Positions 56,062-64,000 of a stretch of 64,000 bases of DNA are shown piece after piece. This DNA is from Virgibacillus ndiopensis (GTDB lineage Bacteria > Bacillota > Bacilli > Bacillales > Amphibacillaceae), in the NCBI RefSeq assembly GCF_900187325.1, contig NZ_FZMZ01000006.1:930001-994000 (forward strand), written 5' to 3'. The position numbers and the translations under genes are program-made. The notes under the pieces are model-generated. The model ran no database searches, was not told where the DNA came from, and saw only the letters and a list, made by a program, of their open reading frames with translations. Position 1 is the first letter of the stretch, and each line of letters opens with the position of its first letter.

Positions 56062-56970
56062 CTAATCCCATTCAAAAGGTGTTTGTTGGTAAACGTAATA
56101 ATTAAGCCAATTGGAGAAGAGTAGGTGTGTATGTGAACGCCATGTGTTTGGTGGCTGTTTCGTTTTATCGTTATTTGGGAAATAGTTTTTTGGCATAGAT
56201 ATGTTTAATCCTTTATCAAGATCTCGCTGATATTCTTCTGCAAGCGTTGTAGCATCATACTCTAAATGGCCAGTAATCATAATATGCTTTCGATCGTTAG
56301 ACATGATGACAAACGCTCCTCCCTCCTCTGAAGCTGAAACTAATGATATCTGTGGATTGTTTTCAATTTTCTCTGTAGAAACCGTTGTATGTCGCGAATG
56401 TGGAGCATGAAACACATCATCAAAACCATGGAAAAGTTTTATTGTTGGGTCTTTTATACGATGGTTATATACACCAAAGCATTTCTCCGGCAATTCTTGT
56501 TTGTTAATTCCATAGTGATAATATAAAGCAGCTTGAGCACCCCAACAAATGTGCAGGACAGAGGTTACGTTTTGTTTGGACCATTCCATAATTTTCGTCA
56601 TCTCTTGCCAATAATTCACCTCTTCAAATGCTAAATGTTCAATAGGGGCACCTGTAATAATCATCCCATCAAAACGTCGCTCGTTTATATTTTCAAAGGT
56701 TGTATAAAATGTCTCTAAATGGGATTTACTCACATTTCTTGCTGTATGTGTCGTCATTCTCAGGAACGTTATGTTGACTTGTAATGGTGTGTTTCCTAAC
56801 AATCTTAAAAGCTGTAACTCAGTCTTTTCCTTTTCAGGCATTAAATTTAAAATGATTATGTTAAGTGGACGAATATCCTGGGTTCTTGCCCGGTCCTCAT
56901 CCATTACAAAAATATTTTCTTGTTTTAATGCTTCTACTGCAGGTAATGTTTTCGGTATATTAATTGGCAA
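56062..56970 (-). CDS. metAA: Homoserine O-acetyltransferase, MetA family
   Basis: The 302-residue protein has the catalytic cysteine C142 in [12 protein letters not shown], the later histidine in HSRHTTVS and the glutamate in GHLEYDA. Residue 111 is glutamate ([13 protein letters not shown]); in this family Glu at 111 marks use of acetyl-CoA, whereas E. coli MetA has Gly and uses succinyl-CoA. The product is therefore O-acetyl-homoserine for methionine synthesis. TTG start behind AAGGGGAG. The upstream region to 57186 shows no recognisable S-box or T-box. The stop codon abuts a REP. Confidence 0.92.
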   Translation of the reverse strand: MPINIPKTLPAVEALKQENIFVMDEDRARTQDIRPLNIIILNLMPEKEKTELQLLRLLGNTPLQVNITFLRMTTHTARNVSKSHLETFYTTFENINERRFDGMIITGAPIEHLAFEEVNYWQEMTKIMEWSKQNVTSVLHICWGAQAALYYHYGINKQELPEKCFGVYNHRIKDPTIKLFHGFDDVFHAPHSRHTTVSTEKIENNPQISLVSASEEGGAFVIMSNDRKHIMITGHLEYDATTLAEEYQRDLDKGLNISMPKNYFPNNDKTKQPPNTWRSHTHLLFSNWLNYYVYQQTPFEWD

Positions 56971-57195
56971 CAGACATCTCTCCCCTTAGAATTTTTTATA
57001 TAATGCATTTTATCATAAAACACATCGTTTTCATGATGAGAAGTGTCGATTGGTTGGGGCGTGTGATAACTTTTTACTTCACCATACCCCATTCATAATT
57101 TTCCATTAAAGTATACTACATTTCGTCAAAGAGCTTTCAACTTCATGCATATTTTTTAGAACTGATCTCATTATAAGATAAAGGAGTTGATGTTC

Positions 57196-57402
57196 ATGCC
57201 GAGAGAAAATGAAAATATAGGATCTGAAGCTACACCGCATCTAGATGGTATCAGAGAAGGTATTATTAAAGATTCAACAGGGGTTCAAATTGGATTAAGA
57301 TCGGACGTTAATCATAAAAAAGATTCATTACGTACAGCTAAACCAAAGGATGAAGAGTTAAAGAGTTTTGAAGAAATGATGCGAGGCGACTCTGTTGATT
57401 GA
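57196..57402 (+). CDS. Small hydrophilic protein of unknown function (68 residues)
   Basis: The protein is polar and charged, starts MPRENENIGSEATPHLDG, contains GIIKDSTGVQIGLRSDVNHKKDS and ends SFEEMMRGDSVD. It has no signal peptide or membrane segment, and I do not recognise the family. The ATG at 57196 is ideal relative to AAGGAG (57181-57186). It is a monocistronic unit with a clear terminator, which supports it as a real gene. Confidence 0.65.
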   Translation: MPRENENIGSEATPHLDGIREGIIKDSTGVQIGLRSDVNHKKDSLRTAKPKDEELKSFEEMMRGDSVD

Positions 57403-57466
57403 TTAGAGCAGTTAGTTTATTTAAAAAGTTTACCTAGCCATGGGTAGACACACGGCTAAGTATATT

Positions 57467-57508
57467 AAAGAAGGATTGCGCTCCTATTGGATGGCAATCC
57501 TTCTTTTT
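57467..57508. terminator. Bidirectional terminator between the two small genes
   Basis: AAAGAAGGATTGC (57468-57480) pairs with GCAATCCTTCTTT (57494-57506) and is followed by TTGTTT; the A-rich left side makes it work for the minus-strand gene as well. Confidence 0.85.
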
Positions 57509-57510
57509 GT

Positions 57511-57744
57511 TTACAACACACCTTGATCAATCATTTCAACGACATCGTCAATTGAAAATTTACCTTCATTTAAAAGGTTGCGCTTTTTTTCCTCAAGTTT
57601 ACTAGTTGTTTTATTTTGGGTGTTTGGTTCATGTATTTCAATAGCTGATAAATAATAGTGCTTATTGTCCAATTCAATAATCGAGTTGTTTTCTTCTATT
57701 ATCGTTCTCAGAAGCCTAATTTCATTTTCATTTAATTTCATCAT
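57511..57744 (-). CDS. Small protein of unknown function (about 77 residues)
   Basis: The reading frame starts MMKLNENEIRLLRTIIEENNSII, has a charged middle (TSKLEEKKRNLLNEGKFS) and ends DDVVEMIDQGVL. I do not recognise the family. The N-terminal helix NENEIRLLRTIIEE could be part of a small DNA-binding or regulatory fold, but that is speculation. The start at 57744 is nine bases behind GAGGTG. It shares the bidirectional terminator with the small gene at 57196. Confidence 0.6.
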   Translation of the reverse strand: MMKLNENEIRLLRTIIEENNSIIELDNKHYYLSAIEIHEPNTQNKTTSKLEEKKRNLLNEGKFSIDDVVEMIDQGVL

Positions 57745-57865
57745 TGACACTTGCACCTCAGATTATTTATTCCTAATAGTTATTTTGTACTATTAGAATT
57801 TTCGTACTTCAAGCTAGCTTAATGGGGGTGTTATTATTTTATTGTTATAAAAAGTTTTGTTCCAT

Positions 57866-58675
57866 CTAGGTTGCATCCATAACCCTCGGTTTAGCAGGAT
57901 CACAATCCGGCGGTGCTGTATTAGATGATTCTGCGAGTTTTATTAAGTAATAGCATTCCTCACGTGCCATATGATCAGCCATTAAAGCAGAAAATGTCCC
58001 TAATACTTGATCGCTCAGCTCCATTTCTTCTAACTCGCCTAAAAAGGTTTTAAATAATTTCATTTCTATTTCAACGTTACTATTGAATCTGTATAAAGCG
58101 GGGAATGATTCGATATTTGCACGTAAGTAACCAGTTAATTCTACAGCTTTTAAATAAAATTGATCGAAGTGTTTTGTAAAGTTATGACTTTTTTCCTTTA
58201 GCCTTTTTTCTACACCATCCATTCGATCATTTATTGCACCAGCGTGACCTGAGGCATCCATCAGCCACAAAAGGTGATGGTGTAGTTCATGAAATATTGG
58301 AGGAACGTCACCTTTCAAAAGATAACTTAACACAAGTTGATATTCTTCCAGTTCGTTGACCATGTGATTTAAAAAGGTTGGAGAGAGGTGAATACCGAAG
58401 TTACTGGTCAATTGGCGTTTAATGATGGATAACTTGAATGCCTTTAGTTGTTCGACTGCATTGGCTGCGCCCTCGGCAATTGAGATGGCATTGGTTTCGT
58501 TGATTGATCTTGCTTGGTTAAGAAACTGGTCAAACTGATGGACAAAATACGTAGCGGTTTCAATGTCCTCCTTTTCAGATGGATAAAGTGAATCACGAAT
58601 GAATCTAGCATGATCTCCCAATACTTGCAGCCAGAACTGATGTTCAAATGCAGCGCTTCTTAAATAGTCAGCCAA
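57866..58675 (-). CDS. DUF2935 protein (hemerythrin/ferritin-like helical protein)
   Basis: The 269-residue all-helical protein has two repeated halves: AAFEHQFWLQVLGDHARFI near the start and FHELHHHLLWLMDASGHAGAI in the middle, with ADHMAREECYYLIKL near the end. The pattern of histidines and glutamates fits the DUF2935 family, whose members are metal-binding helical bundles of unknown role in Bacillales. TTG start behind AAAGGAG. It is a single-gene unit. Confidence 0.82.
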   Translation of the reverse strand: MADYLRSAAFEHQFWLQVLGDHARFIRDSLYPSEKEDIETATYFVHQFDQFLNQARSINETNAISIAEGAANAVEQLKAFKLSIIKRQLTSNFGIHLSPTFLNHMVNELEEYQLVLSYLLKGDVPPIFHELHHHLLWLMDASGHAGAINDRMDGVEKRLKEKSHNFTKHFDQFYLKAVELTGYLRANIESFPALYRFNSNVEIEMKLFKTFLGELEEMELSDQVLGTFSALMADHMAREECYYLIKLAESSNTAPPDCDPAKPRVMDAT

Positions 58676-58748
58676 ATGTACGCATCTCCTTTAAATAATA
58701 TCTCTATTTATACTATTCGGTTGGGGGGTTGTTTTATTAATGAATGAT

Positions 58749-58777
58749 GGGGACAAGGGGTCTGTCCCCATGTCCCG
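58749..58777. repeat. REP copy upstream of the DMT transporter gene
   Basis: GGGGACAAGGGGTC and TGTCCCCATGTCCCG; a single isolated copy between divergent genes. Confidence 0.82.
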
Positions 58778-58832
58778 TGTTGGTGTACAATTATGGTATT
58801 ATGAATGAATTTGATATAGAAAGGACGTTTTC

Positions 58833-59693
58833 ATGTCATTATTAGCGCTTTCGCTTATTATTTTATCTGCATTTATGCATGCAACCTGGAATTACCTTGC
58901 CAAGCGATCTGGAGGTGGATTTGCTTTTGTTTGGCTCTATTTAGCTGTAAGTATTATTGTTTATGCACCCTTTGTCATAGCGATGTTCATTATTACTACG
59001 ATCCATTTAGGTTGGGTTGAAATCGGATTTATAGTTGGAAGTGCAATCATTCATTTGGTATATTCGCTGACATTACAAAAGGGCTACAAAATTGGAGACT
59101 TTTCCTTGATATACCCCGTTGCTAGAGGTACTGGTCCGATGATTGTTGCCATTGCTGCTGTTTTTATTTTTGATGAAAGCCTATCAATTATTGGAATTAT
59201 CGGAATATTGCTTATTATCGGGAGTGTATTTGCAATTACAGGTGGCATTCAGGCGATTAGAAAAACCAGTACAGTGTTGCCTCTTGTTTACGGTCTCATA
59301 ATTGGTGTGATTATTTCCGCATACACACTTTTTGACAAAGGAGCTGTTGGGGTTATACTGATACCGCCATTACTCTTGAACTATGGAACTTTTCTTGGGC
59401 AGCTACTATTTCTGACTCCAAAGGCATTACGGAATTGGGAGGAAGTGAAAAGTGACTGGGTAAATCATCGAAAAGAAGCAATTGGGGTAGGAATTCTCAA
59501 TCCACTTGCCTATATACTTGTGCTTTCCGCTATGACGTTTGCCCCGGTAAGCTATGTAGCACCTGTTCGGGAAGTAAGTATTCTAATTGGAACTATTATA
59601 GGTACGAAATTACTTGCAGAAGGTTTCGGAATGCGACGGATAATTGCTGCCGCAACAATGATTACAGGAATCATAATTGTGACAATATCATAA
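58833..59693 (+). CDS. EamA-family drug/metabolite transporter
   Basis: The 286-residue protein has ten hydrophobic segments arranged as two EamA repeats: MHATWNYLAKRSGGG and YPVARGTGPMIVAIAAVFIFDE in the first, and ILNPLAYILVLSAMTFAPVSYVAPVREVSIL in the second. DMT-superfamily exporters of this type move amino acids or other small metabolites. The substrate is not known. A REP follows the stop. Confidence 0.85.
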   Translation: MSLLALSLIILSAFMHATWNYLAKRSGGGFAFVWLYLAVSIIVYAPFVIAMFIITTIHLGWVEIGFIVGSAIIHLVYSLTLQKGYKIGDFSLIYPVARGTGPMIVAIAAVFIFDESLSIIGIIGILLIIGSVFAITGGIQAIRKTSTVLPLVYGLIIGVIISAYTLFDKGAVGVILIPPLLLNYGTFLGQLLFLTPKALRNWEEVKSDWVNHRKEAIGVGILNPLAYILVLSAMTFAPVSYVAPVREVSILIGTIIGTKLLAEGFGMRRIIAAATMITGIIIVTIS

Positions 59694-59697
59694 GTAG

Positions 59698-59727
59698 CGG
59701 GACAAGGGGTCTGTCCCTCTGTCCCGC
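59698..59727. repeat. REP copy after the DMT transporter gene
   Basis: GGGACAAGGGGTC and TGTCCCTCTGTCCC, flanked by complementary C and G. It is the last copy in the window; none was seen from 59727 to 64000. Confidence 0.85.
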
Positions 59728-59763
59728 TGATGTTTGGTCAACGTTGGAGTTTGCTGCTAATAG

Positions 59764-60738
59764 TTATTTATTTTTTCGTTTGCTGAGTCTTCCAAGCAAG
59801 AATGCGCCGGCTCCGATTCCAATCAGTGTGTTGGTTTTTTTGTTAAATACCTGCTTCACCATCAGATTTAGGTTTTGAGGGCGTTCTGCAAGGCGTCGCA
59901 TGAAATACCCATACCAGTCATGTCCAAATGGTACATAGGTGCAGAAGTTGTAGCCTTCTTTAGCTAGTTCCAGCTGAAGATTTTTTCTGAAACCGTACAA
60001 CATTTGAAACTCAAATTTTTCTTTTGGTATGTTGTTGTCTTTTACAAATCGTTTAACATGATTGATGATGTGATGATCATGGGTTGCAATGGATGTATAC
60101 TTACCATTTAATAGATGATATTCGACTAATTTGATCAGGTTTTGGTCGATCTCTCTTTTATCTTGATATGCAATCGCTTCCGGTTCTTTGTATGCACCTT
60201 TGACAAGACGTAAACGATAGTCTTTATACGTTTGGATATTTTCTTCGGACTCGAAAAAATAAGCCTGAATTACTGTACCAATATTGCTGTAATCCTTCGA
60301 TAGTTCATCAATAAGATTAAAGGAAGGGTGCAGGTGACCGTAATCTTCCATATCAAAGTTTATGAAAATATTATAATCGTTGGCTCTTGCAACAAGTTCT
60401 CTTAGATTGTCTAAGCAGAAGTCATAGTCAATGTCCAATCCGAGCTGGGTTGGTTTTAAGGAAATATGTGCATCAATATCATTTTCTTTTATAGCCTCTA
60501 TTACATTTAGAATCTGTCTTTTTGCCTCAAGTGCTTCTTCGTTATCCGAAACAAATTCTCCTAAGTTATCAATTGTACAAGAGATTCCATGTGCATTGAG
60601 TTCTTTAACACTCTCTATCATTTCTTCTATATTAGTCCCGGCAACAACAGATTGAGCGCCAAGTTTAAAGCCATATTTTTGGGCCATATTATTTAAAAGT
60701 TTATTTTGTGACATACCAATAAAGAAGTCTTTCAACAT
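59764..60738 (-). CDS. Proline dehydrogenase
   Basis: The 324-residue protein belongs to the PRODH/FadM family of short monofunctional enzymes. It shows NIEEMIESVKELNAHGISCTIDNLGEF near residue 35, AHISLKPTQLGLDID near 95, INFDMEDYGH near 128, RLVKGAYKEPEA near 183 and FQMLYGFRKNLQ near 245. It oxidises proline to pyrroline-5-carboxylate with FAD. The C-terminal LIGIGAGAFLLGRLSKRKNK is a hydrophobic anchor-like tail. The ATG is behind GAGGGA. Proline is both a nutrient and an osmolyte in halotolerant bacilli. Confidence 0.9.
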   Translation of the reverse strand: MLKDFFIGMSQNKLLNNMAQKYGFKLGAQSVVAGTNIEEMIESVKELNAHGISCTIDNLGEFVSDNEEALEAKRQILNVIEAIKENDIDAHISLKPTQLGLDIDYDFCLDNLRELVARANDYNIFINFDMEDYGHLHPSFNLIDELSKDYSNIGTVIQAYFFESEENIQTYKDYRLRLVKGAYKEPEAIAYQDKREIDQNLIKLVEYHLLNGKYTSIATHDHHIINHVKRFVKDNNIPKEKFEFQMLYGFRKNLQLELAKEGYNFCTYVPFGHDWYGYFMRRLAERPQNLNLMVKQVFNKKTNTLIGIGAGAFLLGRLSKRKNK

Positions 60739-60971
60739 ATTTATCCCTCATTGCTTTTTTCTTTAAATTATATCATATGTCGACCTTTTTTTTGTGAATT
60801 TTTTCTCATTTTTGCTGATTTTTGTTTAGTTCAAACGCTCTATGAATGATAGAAGTTAGTAAGGTTTTATTATAAGGAGTTCCATATAAGCATTATTATC
60901 TAAATATTATTATTGTATTGAAATATTAAATAGTTGATTTATAATAAAGAAAATTAAAGGGGTGATGAATA

Positions 60972-61937
60972 TTGAAGGCGTTAGATAAGATTAGCAGTTT
61001 TGCTGGAAACACATTTGCATTATGGGTTATCCTATTCGGTATTTTAAGTTTCTTTTTTCCTGGTGGCTTTACATGGATTGCGCCACATATCGCGCTTTTA
61101 TTAGGAGTTATTATGTTTGGAATGGGGCTGACACTTTCTCCAACCGATTTTAAGGCTGTTTTCCAAGCACCGAAAAGTGTGATCATTACAGTTTTAGCTC
61201 AGTACATTGTAATGCCCATACTTGCATATGGACTTGCTACATTGTTTCAGCTTCCACCTGAGATAGCAGTAGGTGTTATTCTTGTTGGCTGCTGCCCAGG
61301 TGGCACGGCTTCCAATGTTATGACCTTTTTGGCAAAAGGAAATACGGCACTATCCGTTTCAGTGACTGCCGTATCAACGTTACTTGCACCGATTCTAACT
61401 CCGGCATTAACGTTGCTTTTGGCGAGCAAATGGTTACCTGTTTCTGCTGGAAGTATGTTTTTATCCATTGTAAAAATCGTCTTGATTCCAATTTTTCTAG
61501 GCATCATAATCCGTATGTTATTTCGTAAACAAGTTGAAAAAAGCGTTGCTGCATTACCGCTTATTTCGGTTATTGGGATTGTAGCTGTTGCATCAGCAGT
61601 GGTAGCGGTTAATACAGAAAATATTGTTAAGAATGGACTGTTAATATTTGGGGTTGTTGTATTACATAATGGTCTTGGATTACTGCTTGGGTTCGTGGTG
61701 GCAAAAGGATTTAAACTCGATTTCCGTGACCAGAAGGCAGTATCCATTGAGGTCGGGATGCAGAATTCAGGACTTGGATCAACATTGGCTCTTGCTCACT
61801 TTTCACCGATAGCAGCAGTCCCTAGTGCTATTTTCAGTGTTTGGCATAATATTTCCGGACCAATTCTAGCAACATGGTGGGGGAAAAATAGCGAGAACCA
61901 AGAGCCACCGAAAGATAAGGGTGAAAAAACAGCATAA
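60972..61937 (+). CDS. Bile acid:sodium symporter (BASS)-family transporter, YocS-like
   Basis: The 321-residue protein has about nine to ten membrane segments and the family hallmarks MFGMGLTLSPTDFKAVF, VGVILVGCCPGGTASNVMTFLAKGNTALSVSVTAVST and SIEVGMQNSGLGSTLALAHFSP. These carry the two sodium sites of ASBT-like proteins. Bacterial members move organic anions with sodium; the substrate is not known. TTG start at 60972 behind AAAGGGG. The spacer after the gene to 62135 contains no clear signal. Confidence 0.87.
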   Translation: MKALDKISSFAGNTFALWVILFGILSFFFPGGFTWIAPHIALLLGVIMFGMGLTLSPTDFKAVFQAPKSVIITVLAQYIVMPILAYGLATLFQLPPEIAVGVILVGCCPGGTASNVMTFLAKGNTALSVSVTAVSTLLAPILTPALTLLLASKWLPVSAGSMFLSIVKIVLIPIFLGIIIRMLFRKQVEKSVAALPLISVIGIVAVASAVVAVNTENIVKNGLLIFGVVVLHNGLGLLLGFVVAKGFKLDFRDQKAVSIEVGMQNSGLGSTLALAHFSPIAAVPSAIFSVWHNISGPILATWWGKNSENQEPPKDKGEKTA

Positions 61938-62135
61938 CTATCAAAAACGATGAAGCACCACATTATTCCCACTTCAACTACTTTATAATAGCTTTGGAAA
62001 TATCATGTAGTGTGGCTAACGTAGTATTAAAGTCCTGGTTGATTTACAATCCAATACAAAACAAGAATTCTTTACAACAAAAGATTTCATCTATATGATA
62101 AATAACAATTACTTACATCTAGGGGAGTGGATACG

Positions 62136-63308
62136 GTGCGGACATTTGAACAATCGGAAATGCTGAAGCGGTTGCCAGAGCAGTTTTTTGCAAAGCTTGC
62201 GAAAAAAGCACAACGCTTGGAAGAGCAAGGCTATGACATTATTAATCTTGGTCAGGGTAATCCAGATTTACCGACCCCGGAACATATTGTCAAGGATTTA
62301 CAGATTGCAGCAGAGGACCCAGTTAATCATAAATATTCGCCCTTTCAAGGATTTGAATATTTGAAAGGAGCGGTGGCAGAATTTTATGAAAGAGAGTACG
62401 ATGTATCCATTAATCCAGATGAAGAAGTTGCCATTTTATTTGGTGCAAAAGCAGGCCTTGTTGAATTAAGCCAGTGTTTACTGAACAAAGGTGACGTGGC
62501 ATTATTACCTGATCCAGGTTATCCGGATTATTTGTCTGGAATCGCTATGGCTGAGGCGGAATCAACGTTTATGCCGCTTTTAAAGGAAAATGACTTTTTG
62601 CCAGATTATGATGCGGTTCCGACCGATGTGTTGGAAAAGGCAAAGGTAATGTTTTTGAATTACCCTAACAATCCTACGGCAGGAACAGCGTCAAAGCAGT
62701 TTTTTGATGAAACAATTGAGCGCGCGAAAAGTCATCATTTTTGTGTCGTTCATGATTTTGCCTATGGGTCACTTGGTTTTGATGGAAAGAAACCGCAAAG
62801 CTATCTACAGTCTGCAGGTGCAAAGGATGTTGGTGTAGAGATCTATACACTTTCTAAAACATACAATATGGCTGGCTGGCGAATAGCTTTTGCGGTAGGA
62901 AATTCGTCTGTGATAGAGAGTCTCAACCTCATTCAGGATCATCTCCATGTAAGTCTGTTTGGTGCTATTCAGCATGCTGCAGCACATGCGCTAACAGGAG
63001 ATCAGTCTGCGGTTCAGCAGTTACTAGATATATATGAAAAACGGCGTAATTGTTTTATTGCAGCACTTCATCAAATCGGATGGAAAGTAGATGCACCAAA
63101 CGGTACATTTTTCGCTTGGCTAAAAGTCCCAAAGGGTTATACTTCTGAACAATTTGCTGATTTACTGCTGGAAAAAGCAAATGTACTGGTGGCACCGGGA
63201 AATGGTTTCGGAACAACGGGAGAGGGCTATGTTAGAGCGGGTTTACTAGACTCAGAAGAAAATCTGGAGGAAGCAGCACGAAGAATTGGTAAATTGGGAA
63301 TTTGGTAG
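62136..63308 (+). CDS. Class I pyridoxal-phosphate aminotransferase (MtnE/YkrV-like)
   Basis: The protein of about 390 residues starts MRTFEQSEMLKRLPEQFFAKL, with INLGQGNPDLPTPEHIV, HKYSPFQGFEYLKGAV, FLNYPNNPTAGTAS, FVVHDFAYGSLGFDG-type segment and the lysine motif YTLSKTYNMAGWRIAFAVG. It resembles B. subtilis MtnE, which transaminates 4-methylthio-2-oxobutanoate in methionine salvage, and related broad aminotransferases. No mtn genes lie next to it, so the exact substrate is open. GTG at 62136 is 8 bases behind AGGGGAG; the GTG at 62127 overlaps that site. Confidence 0.85.
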   Translation: MRTFEQSEMLKRLPEQFFAKLAKKAQRLEEQGYDIINLGQGNPDLPTPEHIVKDLQIAAEDPVNHKYSPFQGFEYLKGAVAEFYEREYDVSINPDEEVAILFGAKAGLVELSQCLLNKGDVALLPDPGYPDYLSGIAMAEAESTFMPLLKENDFLPDYDAVPTDVLEKAKVMFLNYPNNPTAGTASKQFFDETIERAKSHHFCVVHDFAYGSLGFDGKKPQSYLQSAGAKDVGVEIYTLSKTYNMAGWRIAFAVGNSSVIESLNLIQDHLHVSLFGAIQHAAAHALTGDQSAVQQLLDIYEKRRNCFIAALHQIGWKVDAPNGTFFAWLKVPKGYTSEQFADLLLEKANVLVAPGNGFGTTGEGYVRAGLLDSEENLEEAARRIGKLGIW

Positions 63309-63331
63309 GTTACATGTTTTTGCAAAAGGGA

Positions 63332-63369
63332 GGGAGAACTACCAATATTAGTGGTTCTCCCTTTTCTTT
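63332..63369. terminator. Terminator between the aminotransferase and amidohydrolase genes
   Basis: GGGAGAAC (63332-63339) pairs with GTTCTCCC (63354-63361), with a mostly paired inner ACC/GGT part, followed by TTTTCTTTTT. It serves the plus-strand gene, and its T-run touches the end of the converging amidohydrolase gene. Confidence 0.8.
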
Positions 63370-64000
63370 TTAAACTTCCTCACCATTAATAAATACGCTC
63401 TCAACTTTATTTCTAAGGTCAAACGGATTGCCATTCCATATTACAAAATCAGCATCTTTGCCTGACTCGATTGATCCAACTTGGTCTTCTACACCAATAT
63501 GTTTTGCTGCATCAAGGGTGATAGTCTGTAACGCTTGTTGTTCTGTTATCCCGTTTTTGATAGCATGAATGGCACTTGTTACCAAATATTCAATACCTAC
63601 AACGGGATGATCGGTCGTGATCGAACACGGCACTCCAGCGTCCAATAACGTCTTTATGGTTGTCCAACCTTTATCCTTCAGCTCTACTTTTGAGCGTGTA
63701 GACATTGTCGGACCAAATGAAACCCTTACGTCATGTTTGGCAATATAATCAGCGATGTGGTGCCCCTCTGTACAATGTTCAATTGTCACGTTAATGTCAA
63801 ATTCACGTTTGATGCGTAGCACTGTTAAAATATCATCTGCTCGGTGGGCATGGACTCGTAATGGAATTTCTTTTTTCAAAACTTTTGCTAGATTTTCCAG
63901 ATCCAATTTTCTTTCAGTGCCCACAGCGTTTATGTAGTTTTGGGCTTCAATCAGTTTTTCTCTTAATCTAGCAGCAACTCCCATCCTTGTAACAGGCATT
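63370..64000 (-). CDS. Amidohydrolase, C-terminal part (imidazolonepropionase-like)
   Basis: The frame runs to the right edge of the window, so the gene begins outside it; about 210 residues are visible. They include VHAHRADDILTVLRIKRE and EHCTEGHHIADYIAKHDV, and SITTDHPVVGIEYL with the metal-ligand aspartate, then KDADFVIWNGNPFD, the usual amidohydrolase C-terminus. These are zinc or nickel hydrolases of cyclic amides or related bonds in the cytoplasm. The substrate cannot be named. Confidence 0.85.
   Translation of the reverse strand, partial: MPVTRMGVAARLREKLIEAQNYINAVGTERKLDLENLAKVLKKEIPLRVHAHRADDILTVLRIKREFDINVTIEHCTEGHHIADYIAKHDVRVSFGPTMSTRSKVELKDKGWTTIKTLLDAGVPCSITTDHPVVGIEYLVTSAIHAIKNGITEQQALQTITLDAAKHIGVEDQVGSIESGKDADFVIWNGNPFDLRNKVESVFINGEEV

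Noticed and set aside
56971-57186. S-box or T-box riboswitch upstream of metA
   Set aside because: No conserved S-box core or T-box sequence is visible on the minus strand.
61938-62135. SAM riboswitch before the MtnE-like aminotransferase gene
   Set aside because: No S-box motifs or terminator/antiterminator pair were found in this AT-rich spacer.

Overview
The window looks like part of the chromosome of a low-GC Gram-positive bacterium of the Bacillaceae, probably a halotolerant relative of Virgibacillus, Oceanobacillus or Lentibacillus. The evidence is strong Shine-Dalgarno sites with frequent GTG/TTG starts, LicR/ManR-type PRD regulators, YesM/YesN-type two-component genes, CcpA-like cre sites and AT-rich spacers. 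The genus is an inference. No rRNA, tRNA, CRISPR array or prophage was seen.

Layout: 1-450, end of an ascorbate-type PTS IIC gene. 611-8614, PTS locus 1: a LicR-like regulator, then GH4 phospho-glycosidase, PTS IIB and IIC, ChbG deacetylase, PTS IIA and a secreted NamZ-type N-acetylmuramidase, which together suggest salvage of chitin or cell-wall saccharides. 8992-9753, a REP-associated tyrosine transposase (RAYT). 9874-10797, a Gfo/Idh/MocA dehydrogenase. 10999-17963, PTS locus 2 (IIB, IIC, IIA, GH1, GH4, LicR), a beta-glucoside system. 18099-23998, a mannose locus (manR, manP, manA, ROK fructokinase). 24569-42206, a glycan module: dehydrogenase, membrane-anchored sugar-binding protein, YesM/YesN pair, ABC importer, a 1703-residue secreted GH92 alpha-mannosidase and a 1284-residue secreted GH2 beta-galactosidase. 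42441-53545, glycolate/glyoxylate use: LysR regulator, malate synthase G, GntR regulator, glcE, glcF, glcD, an FAH-family enzyme and a lactate/glycolate permease. 53675-55988, a cstA remnant and an nhaC-type gene with an in-frame stop. 56062-64000, housekeeping genes (metA, DUF2935, DMT transporter, proline dehydrogenase, BASS transporter, aminotransferase, partial amidohydrolase).

The main discovery is a short GC-rich palindrome, about 27-29 bp, with arms close to GGGACARGGGGTC and GACCCCYTGTCCC. I count about 45 full, partial or decayed copies between 456 and 59726. They are almost all intergenic, often in pairs of opposite polarity, and they closely flank the RAYT gene on both sides. This has the architecture of a REP/BIME family with its RAYT. 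Copies serve as apparent transcription terminators, sit inside the stem-loop between the sugar-binding protein and permease genes, form the last codons of two proteins (LysR and GlcD), and bracket a decayed gene.

The carbohydrate loci fit together: secreted GH92 and GH2 enzymes release mannose and galactose from glycans, the ABC importer and three PTS systems bring in sugars, phospho-glycosidases and ManA feed glycolysis, and cre-like sites suggest shared carbon-catabolite control.
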